Positions 1 through 12,703 of a DNA stretch of 64,000 bases are shown here, in pieces. Positions within the stretch are counted from its first letter, which is position 1. Every line of letters starts with the position of its first letter. A program made the position numbers and the translations under genes. Origin of the DNA: Orbilia blumenaviensis (Eukaryota; Ascomycota; Orbiliomycetes; Orbiliales; Orbiliaceae). The notes beneath the pieces are model-generated. The model was given only the letters and a program-made list of their open reading frames with translations, was not told the origin of the DNA and did no database searches. The stretch spans positions 1,612,001 to 1,676,000 of the forward strand of contig JAVHNS010000007.1 in NCBI GenBank assembly GCA_036872755.1, given 5' to 3'.

Positions 1-307
1 GAGGGTACGGAAATGATATTGCCGGTTTTGAGTTCGCAGATTGAAATAAATGCCGCTTCACTGAAAAAATGTGTCCCAGAGACTATCTATGGGACACTAA
101 TCGATAGTTGATCCAGAAAGCGGGGTCAGTAAATGACGACTAATACGCTTTCCACAAACCAGGAAAGTCCTGCAAAAACTCGTGCTATTGTGTAAAGTGC
201 GATTTTATTACTTTTTTTTGACAGTCAATTTAATGAGATTTGAATCAATGCAGTTTTTTCCTTAGAACTTTTGCCAGCCGGGACACTTTCCCCGGTCCCA
301 ACCAGGT
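1..307. other. Flank downstream of the EVE gene, no gene seen
   Basis: This is the 3' flank of the minus-strand EVE-domain gene. It is AT-rich. The only structure noted is a short perfect inverted repeat of six bases (GTCCCA / TGGGAC) around 75-97, which could form a small hairpin. No reading frame is supported. Confidence 0.5.
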
Positions 308-1757
308 TTAATCCGTATCCTTTCCTTCGGGTTTATTTTCCAAGTCAAGGATAAATTGAAATTCTGCAGCACTGACAGGACTGACAGACAGCCTGGTTTG
401 GCGGAAGAGAGCCATCTCCTTGAGGGCACCGCCGGAATGCGTCCTCAGTTCCGCCAGAGTAATTTGGCGTCCGAGCTTCCGGATAGGACTAAAGTTTTCC
501 CATGCATGGCATCAATCAGGCAAATTCGTCAATCAAGATAACTTCCCGGGGGGTAGGAGAGTGTATCAAGCAATATTCGGGATGGTGTAAAAAATCTCTT
601 TTAAAAAGGCTGTTATCGACATACCTGCAGTGTACAAGGTACCATCTAGGTTTCAATGTGGTTGCCTTTGAGTCGTAATACTTGGCTTGGGGGTCGAACT
701 GGGACTCTATTCCAGAGATTAGCATCGACCAGCGATCCATGCCAAAGTTGAATAGTAAGCAATTTAAGCAAGTCGATATAACCCATGGACTAGCGTAAAC
801 GAGAAGAAACGTGCAAAAAATAACCAAGGGACAGGAGGTTCCCTTACCATCAATTGAGGCATCGCGGGTAATTTCCATAACCCCAACAATTCCGGGCTCT
901 TTACAATTCGAATGGTAGAAGAATGCCCTGTCTCCCACTTTCATTGACATCAAATGTTTCTGGAATACGATGTTAATCAGATGAGGGCCCGTTATTATCT
1001 CGAACTTTGTCATATAATCACGGCTAAAAGGCTACAATCTCGCTAAGAAACCACATGGCATGTGGGCAATCGCCTGACGGCCCATTTCCCAGTGCCGGAG
1101 CACTGGCAAATTGCGAGATGGCGTTCTTGACCTTAGTGCCGAAGCTAAAATTGAGTAAGAAGACACGGGAGCTGTTTGTTTGGTTCGAGCAAGTGGAGAT
1201 AGATTGATAGACATCTCAACGAAAGAAGGATAATGCTGGGGCGGCTGTGGGGGGGATGCAAGACAGGCAAGACAGACCTTTGCAACGTGGTTTCTGACAC
1301 CATCCCAACCGGCTGGACCGTCATGCTTGCAAAGGTCCTCATAGCTAAAGGCATCTGGCTCCGATTTCATAAGCCAGAACCCACCGGTTTCCCGAGCTTG
1401 CATAGAGTCTTCCTGCTTAACTGCCTCTTTGGAGGCCGAAGTGGAGCTGGGACTCAGTTTAGCATCGTCTAGTACATCCTCAGATTTGGCCGGCTTTGGC
1501 TTAGCCCTCGGCCTCGATGCCTTCTTGTTGGCGACTTTAGGAGGTTCTTCGCCTTCAGAGTCCTCCTGCTTGACCGGAATAGCCTTGGTCTGGTCAGGCA
1601 CAGATGTGTTGGTCAGCTTAGCCCGTTGGCTTCGACGCGTTGGTGGTGTCGTCGTTGTCGTCTGAGAATCATGTGCTGTCTCCTCGGTTTGTGTCCTGGC
1701 GCGCTTTCGGCGACCTCCAGATGCGGATGCAGATGGGGCAGAGGACGGAGGAGCCAT
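308..1757 (-). CDS. EVE-domain protein (thymocyte nuclear protein 1 / THYN1 type)
   Basis: Four exons can be joined with exact phase: 1757-1278, 959-848, 706-625 and 488-308, giving 284 residues. Residues 1-120 or so are a basic, serine- and proline-rich disordered region with KKASRPRAKP-like stretches, which suggests nuclear localisation. The EVE (PUA-like) domain follows, with FWLMKSEPDAFSYEDL, GWDGVRNHVAK, AFFYHSNCKEPGIVG and a C-terminal LFRQTRLSVSPVSAAEF. These match the order and spacing of human THYN1. EVE domains are known to bind modified bases; the substrate here is unknown. The start is the ATG opening MAPPSSAP; an upstream in-frame ATG at 1913 would add 52 residues without family similarity. 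The last exon (308-488) lies in a different frame from the exon before it and is easy to miss. The 489-624 intron is supported by its GTATGT donor and by the alignment length. Confidence 0.9.
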
Positions 1758-4700
1758 GACTGTCCTGCAGGTGAGGTCGGCCCGGAAGCCAATGGCACGT
1801 CGCTGATGGGGCCGATGCAATGGGATGTATGAAATCCGGAAAGAAGCGAGGCGAGGAAGAAACGTCAACAGCATCGAGACAACATGACAGACCTCGAGGA
1901 ATTTCGATCCCAAGTCTCGGCAGCTAGACCACTAGGCTTAATCTGATCCGTTCGCTTTCTCCTCTGTTTTGTTCACACCACACCACACCCTCGCACTATG
2001 CAATGGCATAATTAAGTATCAACAGCACCAGCAGGAATATTGGCCTCTACTAAGTTCTGACTTACCTACTTTTACCAAACGGCGAAGGAGGAAGCGAAAG
2101 GAGCTGCTCGGGATTGGTGCATGGGAAGCTGCCGACCGAAGCTGCCAGGATCACACAATTCCAGAGTTAATGCGACTCCCTACGGTGTAGACCAGGGATT
2201 CTAGAGCTAACAGCAAATCCAGTAAGGCTTCAATCACCGGAAGTGCTCCCGATGGCTGACCCTATAACATTTGGCACGTTTCATTCAGTCACAATGATGC
2301 CATACAACATCGATCGGGTCTGAGGCCACTGATGTCCTGATTGGCCTATCCAGTTCTCCGGTCTCGATGAGTGGAGCGGGCACGGCTTTCAATCACATCT
2401 CGTCCAAAAGGGATTTCGCAGAGATGAGTGTTTCAAACCTGATAACGCGGTTGGTGTTGAGCTGAGCTGCTTTCAATTGGCACTCGCGGTCCCAGGTTGA
2501 TGGCACCGGGTGCCCGGGTTGATACTACAAGGCCCATGGAGCATGTGGTACCGGTCCGGTGTACCGGTACCGGGGGACCATCGATATCCTTTTCCCTCCC
2601 ACACTGTTTGTGCCCGTGCCATCCTTATTCGGTCTGCATCCCCTTGGCAAGATGGAAAACGTGCATGATGGATGTGAGCCCAACCAACCGGATGTATTTA
2701 AGTTGACCTAAGCGCCGGACAGCGAATACCTACATACACATATGCAGTGCATAAGAAAGGTCATCATTCCCCTGCAAACCATGCTCGAGATGCAAACCAA
2801 CGGCAGTGTCTACGGTCCCGTTCGTACTGCCTTGCACGCAACTTGACAAGAAATGGATGCGTGCGTGAACTCTGCAAGTAGGAAAATGTCGAATAAGATC
2901 CATGTCGACGGAGCAGGCAGGAAAACGACGGCCAGCCGACACAGCTTATTGGTACTCGATGGATAATTGCCAAAGTGGCCTAACCACACCGTCGGTATCC
3001 CGCTAGTCTTGGTTATGGATACACGCATTGCATGAAAGTCAGATGACCACCCCTCTTTCACAGCACAGCGAGGAACTCTTCTTTGCGCGAGGTCCAGCTC
3101 CTCCGACGACAGCTCCAATGCGACAATCCCAAGAAAAAAGAGGGGAAATGACATATTATCTCCACTATCCCGCTCCGGTATATGCCCAACACAATTGCCC
3201 ATATTTTTTCTCGAAGTTCAAAATCGTAGATCCTGGGGACATGGGCGAGGCAGCAAACGAGTGTTTGACCATCCATCTGCAAAACCCTTTAGCTTGCATC
3301 TAACAGCGATGGGAATTATGCGGCAACCCAGCAAACTCGTTTGTGTATCCATGCTCTTACTCTGAAATCGACGTAGGTAAGTATGTAGCTGAGGGACTTT
3401 CACCCCCCATCTCCTATTCTTCCATGGTGCCTTTGGATTCGCTTTACTCGAAACAACAAGATGACGAATTGACAGGTCATATCCTTTGTAAATCTTGCAG
3501 CACTGGCCAGCGCATCCCCATGTCGAAAGATTATAAAAAGGTGATGGCGTGATGTCTGTCTCAAATGTGAGTTGTAGAGAATATGCTTCTAGGGTTGTAC
3601 TGAGGAAAGAATATCGAATCGATGAACCTGGACTGCCAGAAGATTACCCACTTTTTTCCCTTTTTCTTGCGTTTGACCGCTAGGTAGCTGTGTGGGCCTT
3701 TCTCCTCACCAGCCGGCATGTATTTTCTGCATGATGCATATTTAGTAGTTCATAAACACGTTTGATTCGACATGATCCATGAACTGCTGCACGTAGTGCA
3801 TGCCAACCCAGCAAACACCTCTTCTAATGCAACTGTTCTGGTGCATTTCGAATCACGGGACTTGAAAATGAATAGGCGAGATATGCAGCCGGGCTCTAGG
3901 GTGTGAGCGAAAAAATAGAAAGAAAAAAGAAAAAACGGTTGAAGACCCAGGAGTTGAGGAGAAGAGGGGAAAAGAACTTCGAAACGACCTGGCGAAAGGA
4001 TAGAGATGCATGAATTTCGAAAGCAAGGAAGACGGAAAGGGCGTTTTGCATAACGCGACGATTTAATACATGCATAGAACTAAAGGAAGACGAAGACCGC
4101 CAGCAAGCCATCTGCCAATGCTGGTGAAAATTTTTTTCTTTCTCCATCATCGACTCCCTGGCTGTCAGAGAAACGTCCCGTTTCGTGCCGCTCCGGTCTA
4201 TATTTTGACGAGCGGGATGGATGATTGCGTTACTTTTGGTTCCCGCCCAGTCAAATATATCTAATCTTAAACTGATGTCCATGCTGTGTAAGCATCACAG
4301 AAGGGTTTTGCCTACAAGGTAGACGCCTGTCAACCAAGGAATCCCTCGGCCAGGATCTGTATAATGAAACGACAGAGGAGTCGAGGGGCTTTTATCGCAT
4401 GAGATGGTGGGTCAAAACCGATGCGGATTCGCCGATTTTTACCTTGGTCGCATCGATGCTAAAATATCGACATCCCGTGTCTTTCTTCTCGAATCGACCC
4501 GCATCGAATACATCTAGAGAAAAAGCAAAATGCTAAGGATGGTGTGAGTTTGCGGAGGACTGGGTCGGCGCGCGGAGGGTTTACAAACTCCTGTTTTGAT
4601 CTGGAGTTGGTTTTCCCCGCTCGTTAAGACAGTTTCGCGAGGATTAAGCATGGCGACACGAGACATTCGTTTAGTGGAATATGCAAGTGATTCAAGCGTA

Positions 4701-6478
4701 TCTCTCCGGGTGATGTTCTTTGATATTACATAGCTTATGATATGCCTTTGACGTGCGTGCAGATACATACGTATACGCTGTAGCTTCTGCATGCCAATGT
4801 TGGTGGTATGATTTCAATCCGCCTAGGGTTCACGGGCATACGGGTCTTCTCGAGTCTGACTGCCTGGTGGACTCGACTTGAAAAAATCAAGAATTCGGTC
4901 ACGATAAGAAAACGGAACGCTCATGGAGGTCGAGGAGTGATTCCAATTAGTCGAATCCTTCACGGGTGTCTCATTCTATATCCAAAGTAAAGAGGTTTCA
5001 TGAAATAGCCATTCAAAATTCACGCTGAAGCGGGTCAATTGAGGCTATGTCCGTGATAGAGCCGTCGCCTCGTAGGCAAAAGTTTGGTTTTTTTTTTTTC
5101 CTCCCCCGTTCGGTTGAATAGTGTCAGATGTATCGTTCGTCTTAGCGCACATGTTGGATAAAGAGCCCAAAGGGCCCGCCCTGTTTTTGCTTCTGCGGAT
5201 GACAATGCGCTTAGACTTCCGCTGATTGGGATATGGACGAAACAGCGGGAGAAGAATCTTGCGAAGGACAATCTGGTGCTGATCGCTGTTATCTAAGCTT
5301 TTAAATATCGTACCCCGGGCGTCATTGATGTATATCATCGCGGGAGAATCTATCCCGGGACATCAACATACCCGATGCTAGCTGCACCCACGACCGGTGT
5401 AGCCCTTTTTGTCTAACTGCGCTCTCTGTACGATATGCATAAGAAAGTACTCGGTATAACGTGCATTGACTTAGCTTCGATTCTGTGCGCTTGATGAATG
5501 GATTTGAGCTTGAACTAGCTGGCTAGACCTGGGGTTACCCACCAATCGCTCAACGTTTCTCGGGTCGGAACGAACGGTTCTTTGCGCAGAAAATTTTTCA
5601 ATGTATCTTTTCTTTTGACAAGCATCCAGTCCAACATCGTGCAGCAGACACAAGGGCTTGGAATGCAACTGCAAGGTGTATGCCTGGCCAGCTGTTACTA
5701 TCTGTTCGACAGCTGGTTGTGCTTTCTTTACGAGGCAGGTGGGTTCCACAAATCCACAGTCTAGACTCTGATTTGTGGGTCCGCAACCAACTCACTGAGC
5801 TGCACTGCGCAATTCCTTCGTAGCCGGGTACTTGGGTAATCCTTCCGAATATTTATATCGATTGGAGAGGAACTGATTATAGACCGACAGAGAAGATCGA
5901 TCGTTGCGAGATCGTGTAGTATTGCATCTCCAACGGCTAGATACAGCCAACATTTATCTAAACTAATACCCATCAGTCAAATCTCTGACCACACAGTGCA
6001 TAAGCAATAGCTTCGCTGTCAAGGATTACCTATGACCCGGTACGATTGCTTGCATTGACACCGGTACGGGAGCTCTAGGGGGGCTAGCTCCGTCTTTGTG
6101 GATGTACCCTCAAGTCCAAATGCCTTTTCAGATGTATACATCCTCGAAAGGACGATCTCGCAAGTACCACTCTGAAGTACTAAGTTGTCCAACAGACCTA
6201 GTTCACCAATAAAATTACTATTAGACAACCAGTCAAAGACTATAGAGCTGCAATAACTCACTAGTTGCATGCCTTGAAATAGGAAACCACCCACTTAAAC
6301 CGCCAAGCTCCATATGTCCTATCCTTTAAAACTGTACCCTATTGACTGACTAATAGTTTCCATTTCGTGTCTTCCTTGCTATATATAGATTAACGCAATT
6401 GCTGCGTCAGTTTGAACTTTCATCATGGTAAATCCTGGAAGGCTGGGAGCGGATAGGAATACGAGATGGAAGAGCATT
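1758..6478. other. Intergenic stretch, no supported gene
   Basis: Only short, overlapping open frames on both strands occur here, none with recognisable domains, credible splice chains or coding-like composition. The longest (about 130 codons, near 2810-3202 and 3896-4282, minus) read as random. The first few hundred bases hold the promoter of the EVE gene. A poly-T run sits near 5089. I see no tRNA or transposase. Confidence 0.5.
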
Positions 6479-7122
6479 TTAGGCTGGCTTGCGCAATTCT
6501 ACCACAAATGCAGGGGGTGGGGGCTGAGGATGCATCTGTACAGCTGTCGACATCGACGATAAGCGGGGGTTGGGGAAGGACAATCTTACTGATATCAGGT
6601 AACGAATTTGTGTCTGCGGATTCAATCGGGGTGGACCCACGGGTGAGACGATATTAGGCTTAAATGTAACTGCAAACAATACGCAACGTATACCCTGGAA
6701 GACATATATACTTACCATCTCCTGAACGTTCTTATTGCGCTTAAATTCGTGTCTTGCCCAGGAGCGCATTTCCTCCCTCGTGGCTAGGTCTTCGATATCT
6801 TTTTACCCCAGAATGTCAGTTGAGATGGCTCGATTAGACGGAAAACTAATTGGTAGGCGAATTGCCACGGTGTTTCTTTTACTTACGCCGCACGGTTCTC
6901 AGTATGTCCCTCCATAATGCAAGTACCCGAGATCGTTGAATAAACTGTCGATACATCTGTCAGGATCCAAAAACGAGGCTCGCTGCAGCGCTCGCTGTAG
7001 ACACATGTAGTCTACATCGAAATGCAATGCTGACGAGGAACGGCGGCTCCGGAACGTACCCGATCCAGCCCCAGCTTGGCACCAGATCGACTGGAGGCGT
7101 ATCTTCTGAATGCAGTTATCAT
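6479..7122 (-). CDS. LYR-motif mitochondrial protein, LYRM2-type (small multi-exon gene)
   Basis: Exons join in phase: 7122-7060, 6944-6887, 6798-6716 and 6613-6590 (only eight codons), then a terminal part ending at 6479. The start gives a basic, mitochondrial-type leader, MITAFRRYASSRSGAKLGLD. The LYR core follows, FIQRSRVLALWRDILRTVR, and then EEMRSWARHEFKRNKNV and TQIRYLIS. This matches LYRM2-family order (QRQRVL-LYR-IL, WAREEFRRNK, IRMMI). LYR proteins work in mitochondrial matrix assembly of respiratory complexes, binding acyl-ACP; LYRM2 is linked to complex I. Odd points: the motif reads LWR instead of LYR, and after LIS the expected charged tail is not visible. Reading through gives a proline-rich end, while a GTAAGA donor at 6589 suggests a further intron. 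So the N-terminal about 76 residues are well supported and the C-terminus is uncertain. Confidence 0.72.
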
Positions 7123-9256
7123 AGCACCCGATATCCGGTTCCCCCGCAGCACACCTTGATCTCTGGCGTTCAAACGGGTGGATTGTTGTAGTTTAAAATT
7201 AAATTTGAGGTTGTTGCACCCTTCTGGGAATACAATGCATGTATTCTGCCAAGATTTCTTGAACAAACAACGCAAAATTTAGGGTGCAGCCTTCTAGACC
7301 TAAGTTCAAGGCTTGTAAAATGGGAAAAAACGAGGCTGTAGGTAGCCTTAATAATTGCTGTATCATATGATTCATAACCCCTAAAACCGTTTCTTTTGTG
7401 TAGGGGCTGTTGTCAATGTTTGCTTTTGGGGGGTTACCAACTAGTTTGAACTAGATAGTTGCAATATAGCCTCTTAAGGACTTGTAGACTGGAGCTTATA
7501 ATTATGGGCTGGTCTCGTGGGCGAAGTCAACATACTCAAGGATTTATAGCATACATTTGTTACACGGATTTATAAAGACCCTGAATAAGACACTCGTTCG
7601 GGACTCAAGTTTGGTGGGCGGAGGAGCTCTCCTTTATAAAACGTGAGAATAGATACTTGGCTTAAGTCGAGAGCTCCATATGCATATGCTATATGGCGAG
7701 AGAACTATGCAGGCATCCATTGTACTAACGGATTGGTTCCAAGTCTAGTACATACACTCACATATAAATATATAAATCCATAGGCTTTGTTAACTTGTGT
7801 GTCTTTGGGATCTGGGTGATCATGCATATACAAGTAATTCTTCGTCATGTTATTCCCTCGATTTATTCAGACAACTAACGTACGATACCGCTAAAAATAT
7901 AGCATAGATATATAGATCTATATACTTGGAGGAGAAGCACCGGGGATCCTGGTTTAAATTTGAAGTCCATCTCTACTATTAAAGTGGTTCATTCACATAA
8001 TATAATATGTGACCATGCTGTTAGGAACCTACTTCAATCTTTTTCATAGCTATAGTCGATAGTATGGCTCCGGTGTTCTAGTTTTATTGAAGAACCTTAG
8101 CTATAGGACTGTAGTGCGAGCTTACGGTTAGCTCTATATGAAATTGAGTCTTTGTGATATCGTTGGGCCTTTGTAAATATATGCTGCAGAACATGCGTCG
8201 TGTCAATGCATGCGTGTACTCATAATTTATCGGGCTGCTTCAAAACCTCGTAGAGGCTGGTTTACGACACAACATTGAGTCTTCCCAGCCGAATTACAGT
8301 GACTGGGCTATCTATTTATTTCTATTTTACGGGAAAATTGACCTCCTTTCTATCCAGTCATTAATATCATATAATCAAGTTTACATACTACAGTTGTTCT
8401 ACGAGTTTGTACCTATTAAGAATCGATTCGATTGACTTATCCTTCTACTCGAATACGGGATTCTAGCGCCCCTACCACATAAGTATATATAATATTATAA
8501 TGATCACAGACTGTAGCTGGCGTTCTGTTGGATCCTGATAATGTACTAGGTGATTCGTCTGAAAGCTCAGAATTTACGAATGCTCCATCAAAATTTCATG
8601 GTATCTCACGGCTATTGATATTTATATACCACAATAAAAGGGGCACTGTAAATCATAAGTTTGAAGTTAGCTCTAGCTAACTTGAACTACTAAAGTCCTT
8701 ACCAAATTGCAACTTGGCTCCTGCCGCTTGGCGTTAATGTTCACGGAATTCTTCTTGACCGGCCGCGGTCTCAACCTGGCTCTATTTTATTTCCCTTGAA
8801 CATGGCTGAGTGTATAGCAGTCTTGTAGCGTACATGCTATATAGTAATGACGAATGTGTTCTTCTGGTGGACCTATGCCTTTATCTCGGATAGGACTTGT
8901 AGACGTATGAGACTTCTATATGTAAATGCATTTAAATTTTTCGAACGCTTCAGTGATATATATCGATACAGATCTATTTCGTGACTAAATTAAAAGAGCT
9001 ACATATATAAACTCTCGAGTTAACCTGGAGCCCCTCTAGCTGCAGGTCATATCTCAATACTTCTGGAAATGAGTATGACACCTTATAGATACTTGACTTG
9101 TGGACCCATGCGGCCTATCCACGCGTTCGCAACTGGCGTCTATCGTCTAGATCTGTAACACATTCAACACCAAAAATCCAACTCTTCCCACCAAAAATCA
9201 CAACAGCAAGTCCACACGCTACAATTTAAAGCCATATATCAAAAATTACATTCAAC
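7123..9256. other. AT-rich intergenic region, no gene seen
   Basis: This AT-rich stretch has many TATA-like runs and no open frame longer than about 60 codons from about 7300 to 9250. The last 150 bases form the Nat4 leader, with a repeated CCAAAAATC element around 9171-9200. The base composition would fit an old, mutated repeat, but I could not identify one. Confidence 0.5.
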
Positions 9257-10060
9257 ATGTCCTCCAAACCCGCACTATCTGGTCACGCCTCCGTCTCAAC
9301 CGACGGCACCTCCAAAAGATCTCGCCAAGAACCACTAGACTCCGCTCCCTCTCTAATCGTCCAGACCAATTCCCTACCCCTCGAAGATCTAAAGTCGCGT
9401 TTCCTCGACCCCTCCCTTCTCACATTCACCACTACCAACGGCATCAACGATGACACTACTGCACAATCCTACAATATCGAATTATTCAAATCATCATCTT
9501 TGCCACCGGATGTATTCGACAATTGCTTCGATTTATTAGAAGCAAACATGTCGGCATCTTACAAGGCAACTTCTAGAGGATGGCATCCGCGGAAAAAGAA
9601 GGAAGAGATGAAACACCCTGCTATGCGGTATCTGGTTCTTACTGCTGTATCTGGTGGTAGTGGTCAGGCCTCTGGGTCTAGTTTTGTCGGATTTCTTGAG
9701 TTTATGATTACGGAGGAGGAAGGCTCGGAGGTGATATATACTTATGAGTTGGATATTTTACCAGCTTATCAGAAAATGGGACTGGGGAAAAAGTTGCTTG
9801 ATGTGGCCGAGGAGTTTGGAAGAAGGGTGGGTGTTGAGAAGGCTATGTTGACGGTATTTGATAGTAACCGTGGTGCGAGGAGATTCTATGAGAGGGAAGG
9901 GTATGATCTGGATGAGATATCACCGGACCCAAAGATTTTAAGAAATGGCACAATTAAACCTTCGACTTATCACATTTTGTCGAAGGCATTTTGGATTGAC
10001 GACGGTGAAGAAGATGGGGGTGAAGACGAAGCAGAAGATTATGACGACAATGATAGTTGA
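9257..10060 (+). CDS. NAT4: N-alpha-acetyltransferase Nat4 / NAA40 (histone H4/H2A N-terminal acetyltransferase)
   Basis: Single exon of 267 residues. A poorly conserved N-terminal region (1-85) precedes a GNAT fold. Nat4-specific features are the segment YKATSRGWHPRKKKEEMKHP (near residues 101-120), the IYTYELDILPAYQKMGLGKK segment carrying the acetyl-CoA-binding Q-x-x-G-x-G/A motif (QKMGLG), and AMLTVFDSNRGARRFYEREG towards the C-terminus. The family acetylates the N-terminal Ser of histones H4 and H2A, in the nucleus and cytoplasm. A highly acidic tail (residues about 250-267, rich in D and E) closes the protein; acidic tails are plausible for a histone-binding enzyme, but this is an inference. 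The start is the first ATG after an AT-rich leader and fits the usual family length (240-290). Confidence 0.93.
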   Translation: MSSKPALSGHASVSTDGTSKRSRQEPLDSAPSLIVQTNSLPLEDLKSRFLDPSLLTFTTTNGINDDTTAQSYNIELFKSSSLPPDVFDNCFDLLEANMSASYKATSRGWHPRKKKEEMKHPAMRYLVLTAVSGGSGQASGSSFVGFLEFMITEEEGSEVIYTYELDILPAYQKMGLGKKLLDVAEEFGRRVGVEKAMLTVFDSNRGARRFYEREGYDLDEISPDPKILRNGTIKPSTYHILSKAFWIDDGEEDGGEDEAEDYDDNDS

Positions 10061-10249
10061 ATTCACTATGACTCCTGCGAATATTACATGATACCCTGTT
10101 CGCAATAGCTAGATTTGGTTGCAAGCCGTATTCAAAGGTCATGCTTTCTAGATATGATAGAATGCCCAAGACGATGTTGGTGTAAAATATGTACAAAATG
10201 AAACATGCTAAATATTTATTTCATTTCCATAGCCATAAACCCTGCTCCA

Positions 10250-11949
10250 CTATATCTGCACGACGTCTTTACCAATTAACTCTGGTCGTTCAGTTTCATG
10301 CTCATCTCGAAGGACGGCGTAAATCGCATCTGCTACAATCAATGCATTGAATATCGACCACACCAAAGTGATAGCGTAGAAAAAGTTTGCGTTTCCACTA
10401 CCGGCATATACCCACAAGTAGTAAAACGCTGGCCCTAAGAAAGTTGCGTATAAAATGGCGGCAGCGAGGAAGAAAGTGTACCGCATAACTTTCAACCCGA
10501 GTTAGGCAAAAAGTCGTTATGTATAGGGGGGCACCAAGAACTTACGTGGGAATGTATGGTTATACAACATGAGAAGTGACAAATAGAGGCCAGTATCTCC
10601 GATCGCTGGATAGGATTTGAATATTGAGCAAATCCCAATCAAGGTGATTAGCGCGAACAGTGGTTGTTTTCTGGGCCAAGGTTTGATTAGCTGGGGACAT
10701 AGAACAGTCCACTAAACGTATTGTGCCGTACCTTAACCTTAGGCAAACTGATGGGACATATATCAAAAGGTGCAGCTGGAACAGGCAGAGGAAGAATGCT
10801 CGAAAGCTGTCGAACATCTCAATGAAGAAGTACCACCATAACCCAACATTCGGCGTAAGATCCGGCAGTAGCAGGTGAACACCGTATGTTGATGCGATAA
10901 ACTCCCAGGACCCAGTTATCAAGTGGGAGAGTTTGAAATACACCATCAAAACTACGCTCAGCATAATAACGCTGATAGCTGAAAATGCCTGGAACTAAGA
11001 CGTGAGTGCGGTGCTCATTTTAATCAGGAATGATAAATAATCACCTGGATCGAAGGTTTTGAAATAGGCTTCAAAGAGTCATAAGTCAAGAACAAGAGTG
11101 GCGGTAGAAGTAATATTGGGTACAATGACAGGTATGTCGCCATGGCTATGGATACGAATGCCGGACCACGTCGACCTATATAGTTCGAATCGTCTTAGCT
11201 AATGCCGACAAATTGGTAACGTTCGGATGTGTAGTACCATTAACTGCAGCTGCTATTGCGTGTAAGATAATCGTGTTCGTGAAGACGATTGTGGGACGAG
11301 CGATACATGTCGCTATTGTGAACGGATTGAATAGAAATCTGATCCCACCTAGAGGTTAATCAAGCGTTTTCGCTATACCTAGATTCAAGAGAATGCTTAC
11401 GCAGCAGCGATGGCCCATGGTGGCCATGAATTTGCCTTTCTCGGGGAAACATGGTGGGGTGTTACAGTGGGGACACCTGACGAAGCGATTTGAACCAACG
11501 AAATGGCAGAAAAGATGTCGGCAAGGACGTAGAGTAGGTTCGTGACAATAGTAGAAGGGGGCAATATTGAGAATAGCGATAGTAGCAGCGGCGCCTAGAT
11601 GGTAAGCATCATTTGTCTAGTGTTAGTCAATGTGTGGCTATAATTCTAGAGAAGTCTAAGAATCTATCAATACCTGATGGAAGACCCCACCATCGTAAGG
11701 CGATACTCCATGTGTATAAAGGTAAATTCCTTCCTGAACTATAATATATTGCCAATGGAGTGTCAATATATATATCCACACCATTTATATCCCGGGCCTT
11801 TGGTTTAACGTACGGCGTTTATAGGACGTGACTGGTGTAGATATCTCCACTCTCTGGGCGAGGATTGTTGGTAGGGAAGGGAAAGCAGTGAAAAGAACCA
11901 GTCTGATAAGAACGCCTGCCCCTATTACTAGAAGGCATTTTCGATCCAT
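10250..11949 (-). CDS. PIGU: GPI transamidase subunit PIG-U (Gab1/Cdc91)
   Basis: Eight exons close in phase: 11949-11814, 11738-11674, 11594-11401, 11338-11238, 11175-11045, 10988-10732, 10670-10546 and 10488-10250, giving 415 residues, normal for the family. It is a polytopic ER membrane protein and part of the complex that attaches GPI anchors to proteins. Diagnostic blocks are GIYLYTHGVSPYDGGVFHQ (after the first membrane segment), FLFNPFTIATCIARPT, LLLPDLTPNVGLWWYFFIEM and LGPAFYYLWVYAGSGNANFF near the C-terminus. It starts at an ATG giving MDRKCLLVIGAG, a hydrophobic first helix. It is divergent from SAC1 across about 750 bases and tail-to-tail with NAT4 (190 bases). Confidence 0.94.
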
Positions 11950-12703
11950 CCCTCCTCGCAGTCTCAGGATTGGTCGTCCCGACCCAACGTCTGTCTATCT
12001 ATCCGACGCTCTTGGTCGAAGTTTGCAAGCTTATATCGAAAGGACACGCTACGAATGCATCACAGCATGTAAGGTGCTAGTTAAGGGGTGGTATCGATGG
12101 GAAAATGGCGCGGATAGCGGACGCTGATATGCCTCAGATGTTCGGAGATGGTAGATTTCAATGTGGAGATATCCAGGGAAGTCGAAGTTTAGCTTGACAG
12201 GAACCGTCTGTCGCACCGACTGGGGGGTGGTTCGGAATCGTGAATCGAGTTCGTCTCGTCTCGTTTGGTGGTGGGTTTGTGTGTTACCGTAGCCAAATGC
12301 CAATAGAGCCAGAGCCCAATCCGTTCGTGCCTGTAGTTACGTGCCTGGCCTACTGTTCCTGAGGGGCTTGGCTTGGCAAGTGTTGCCGTGTTGGGTTGAG
12401 TGTGTCTTAATTTCGTCAACCTGCATGGCCATAACGAACATGCCTGTGATCACATCCCACTCTCCCTCTCCCCTTCGGCCCTCGCCCTTGTATTCCTTCT
12501 CCAGTTTTTCTCCCAAATAGCCAGAGCGCTCTTGATCGGTTCACCTCCTTTCGTCGATACTATCCGTCGCCCGGTGATATCCTCGCTACTAGACTCGGTT
12601 TTTCCCCCTTACCTTCAGGGCGTCAGTTCATAGTACCATTCCAACTCCAAAGACGTCACCTAGCGAGCTCGACAGTTGCTTAAACGTGGCCAGAATTATC
12701 GAC
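11950..12703. promoter_or_regulatory. Shared divergent promoter region of PIG-U and SAC1
   Basis: This 754-base interval separates two start codons that point away from each other, so it must hold both promoters and 5' leaders. A pyrimidine-rich stretch (about 12450-12620) precedes the SAC1 ATG, typical of fungal leaders. No specific factor site is claimed. Confidence 0.6.

Noticed and set aside
2810..3202. 130-codon minus frame in the left intergenic region
   Set aside because: No domain, no credible splice partners, and overlapped by comparable frames on the other strand.
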